A stretch of 7,083 bases of DNA from Thermodesulfobacteriota bacterium (GTDB lineage Bacteria > Desulfobacterota > Desulfocorpusculales > Desulfocorpusculum). Where the stretch lies: contig JAPWUY010000093.1 in the NCBI GenBank assembly GCA_028275295.1, positions 1 to 7,083 of the forward strand. Reading direction: 5' to 3'. Under the pieces are notes generated by a model. The model was given only the letters and a program-made list of their open reading frames with translations, made no database searches and had not been told where the DNA came from. This document shows, piece after piece, positions 6,058-7,083 of this stretch. The position numbers and the translations under genes are program-made. Positions within the stretch are counted from its first letter, which is position 1. Every line of letters starts with the position of its first letter.

Positions 6058-7063
6058 AGCTCTTTTCCTCGCACATCTCGAAGAGGCCCTCGATGAGCCC
6101 CTCCATTCCCTCGCCCGTGAGGGCGCTTACGAGGAAGGACCTAACACCTCTTTGGCCCAGAAGCTCCTGGCACCTCTTCCCGAGGGTCCTGGCGCCAGGC
6201 AGATCGACCTTGTTGAGGGCCACGAGGGAGGGTCTCGAAAGAAGAGCTGGTTGATAGTTCCTGAGCTCGCTTTCCAGGATTTCCAGGTCTCTCAAGACAT
6301 CTTCTCCCTTTGCTGGATCCAACTCGAGCACATAGAGGAGAATACGCGTTCGCTCTATGTGACGCAAGAACCTGAGGCCCAGCCCCACGCCCCTGTGAGC
6401 GCCTTCAACGAGTCCTGGGAGATCGGCTACGATGAGCCTTCTGGTTCCATCCCTGGACTCGACCGTCCCGAGGTGAGGGCTGAGGGTAGTGAATGGATAA
6501 GGGGCCACTTTTGGTCTGGCCTGGGAGATCCTGGAGATGAGAGAGGACTTTCCGGCATTGGGAAGACCCACCAAGCCGACATCTGCCATCAATTTGAGTT
6601 CCAGAAGTAACCACCTTTCTTCCCCCGGCCCAGGTGGGGTCGAAAATCTGGGAGCCCTCCTTGTGGGGGTCGCGAATCTCGCGTTTCCCTTGCCTCCGTG
6701 ACCGCCCCTCGCCACAACGAGCCTCTGACCCTCCCGTGTGAGGTCTCCGAGGATCTCCCCAGTTTCGGCATCCTTCACCACTGTCCCGATGGGAACCCTC
6801 AGGATCAGATCCGTTCCATCGGCACCGTGCCTGTCGTTTCCCTGGCCATGTTCGCCATTGGGAGCCTTGAAATGTCTCTTGTAAGCGAACTCCACGAGGG
6901 TTTGAACGTGGGGAGAGGCCTCCAGGATCACATCCCCTCCTTTTCCACCATCTCCACCGTCGGGTCCGCCCTTGGGTTTGAACTTCTCCCTGCGAAAGCT
7001 CACACAGCCACGGCCACCCTTGCCGGATCTCACGAAGATCCTGGCCTCATCCACAAACGCCAT
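6029..7063 (-). CDS. obgE: Obg-family GTPase ObgE/CgtA (50S subunit assembly)
   Basis: 344 residues. Obg GTPases bind the large ribosomal subunit late in its assembly and link it to growth and (p)ppGpp levels. The glycine-rich Obg fold occupies 1-158: RSGKGGRGCVSFRREK (12-27), GGPDGGDGGKGGDV (32-45), GEHGQG and GGHGGKGNARFATP. The G domain follows: G1 GLPNAGKSS (166-174), switch I YPFTTLSPH (189-197), G3 DLPG (214-217), G4 NKVD (284-287) and G5 SALTGEG (313-319). The protein ends soon after the G domain, so the variable C-terminal OCT domain is lacking; many bacteria have this short form. The start MAFVDEA is typical. Only 20 bases precede it in the window and they hold no strong ribosome binding site, so it may be coupled to an upstream gene; rplU-rpmA are the usual neighbours but are not in view. 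proB overlaps its end by 29 bases. Confidence 0.97.
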   Translation of the reverse strand: MAFVDEARIFVRSGKGGRGCVSFRREKFKPKGGPDGGDGGKGGDVILEASPHVQTLVEFAYKRHFKAPNGEHGQGNDRHGADGTDLILRVPIGTVVKDAETGEILGDLTREGQRLVVARGGHGGKGNARFATPTRRAPRFSTPPGPGEERWLLLELKLMADVGLVGLPNAGKSSLISRISQARPKVAPYPFTTLSPHLGTVESRDGTRRLIVADLPGLVEGAHRGVGLGLRFLRHIERTRILLYVLELDPAKGEDVLRDLEILESELRNYQPALLSRPSLVALNKVDLPGARTLGKRCQELLGQRGVRSFLVSALTGEGMEGLIEGLFEMCEEKSYEEAGRFEG

Positions 7064-7083
7064 GGGAGTCCACGAAGACCTAT

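Noticed and set aside
5137..6096. A 319-codon plus-strand open frame opposite proB.
   Set aside because: proB on the other strand has complete family motifs; the plus-strand translation shows no recognisable domain and is best read as a shadow of GC-rich coding sequence.

Overview
The window is a compact, single-strand block of bacterial chromosome. All eight supported genes lie on the minus strand, so transcription runs from the right edge to the left. Gaps are 0 to 33 bases or short overlaps, except for one 90-base gap. The order obgE-proB-proA-nadD-rsfS is, from memory, typical of Deltaproteobacteria (Desulfobacterota/Geobacter-like lineages). The ParA-like ATPase followed by a J-domain/HTH protein also fits that group. 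Base composition looks moderately GC-rich, and arginine is often AGG/AGA and isoleucine often ATA (seen for example in obgE and proA). The lineage is an inference from gene order and family resemblance, not from a marker gene.

Right part (about 2931-7063), housekeeping: the ribosome-assembly GTPase ObgE; the first two proline-synthesis enzymes, glutamate 5-kinase (ProB, with PUA domain) and gamma-glutamyl phosphate reductase (ProA); and the NAD enzyme nicotinate-nucleotide adenylyltransferase (NadD). Next comes the ribosome silencing factor RsfS (2483-2920). ObgE and RsfS both act on the large ribosomal subunit. ProB and ProA catalyse consecutive steps. NadD supplies NAD(P), used among others by ProA.

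Middle (1726-2517): a ComF-family phosphoribosyltransferase-like protein with an N-terminal zinc-cysteine region. Its start overlaps rsfS.

Left part (14-1635): after a 90-base gap with a weak promoter-like sequence come a MinD/ParA-family ATPase and, 17 bases on, a small soluble protein joining an HPD-less J-like domain to a RodZ-type helix-turn-helix. This pair is the least understood part of the window. A positioning or regulatory module with the second protein as the ATPase partner is plausible but unproven. No RNA genes, mobile elements, CRISPR arrays, repeats or convincing terminators were seen. Several genes need a start downstream of the longest possible ORF start, judged by Shine-Dalgarno sequences and family alignment; the reasons are given in the entries.
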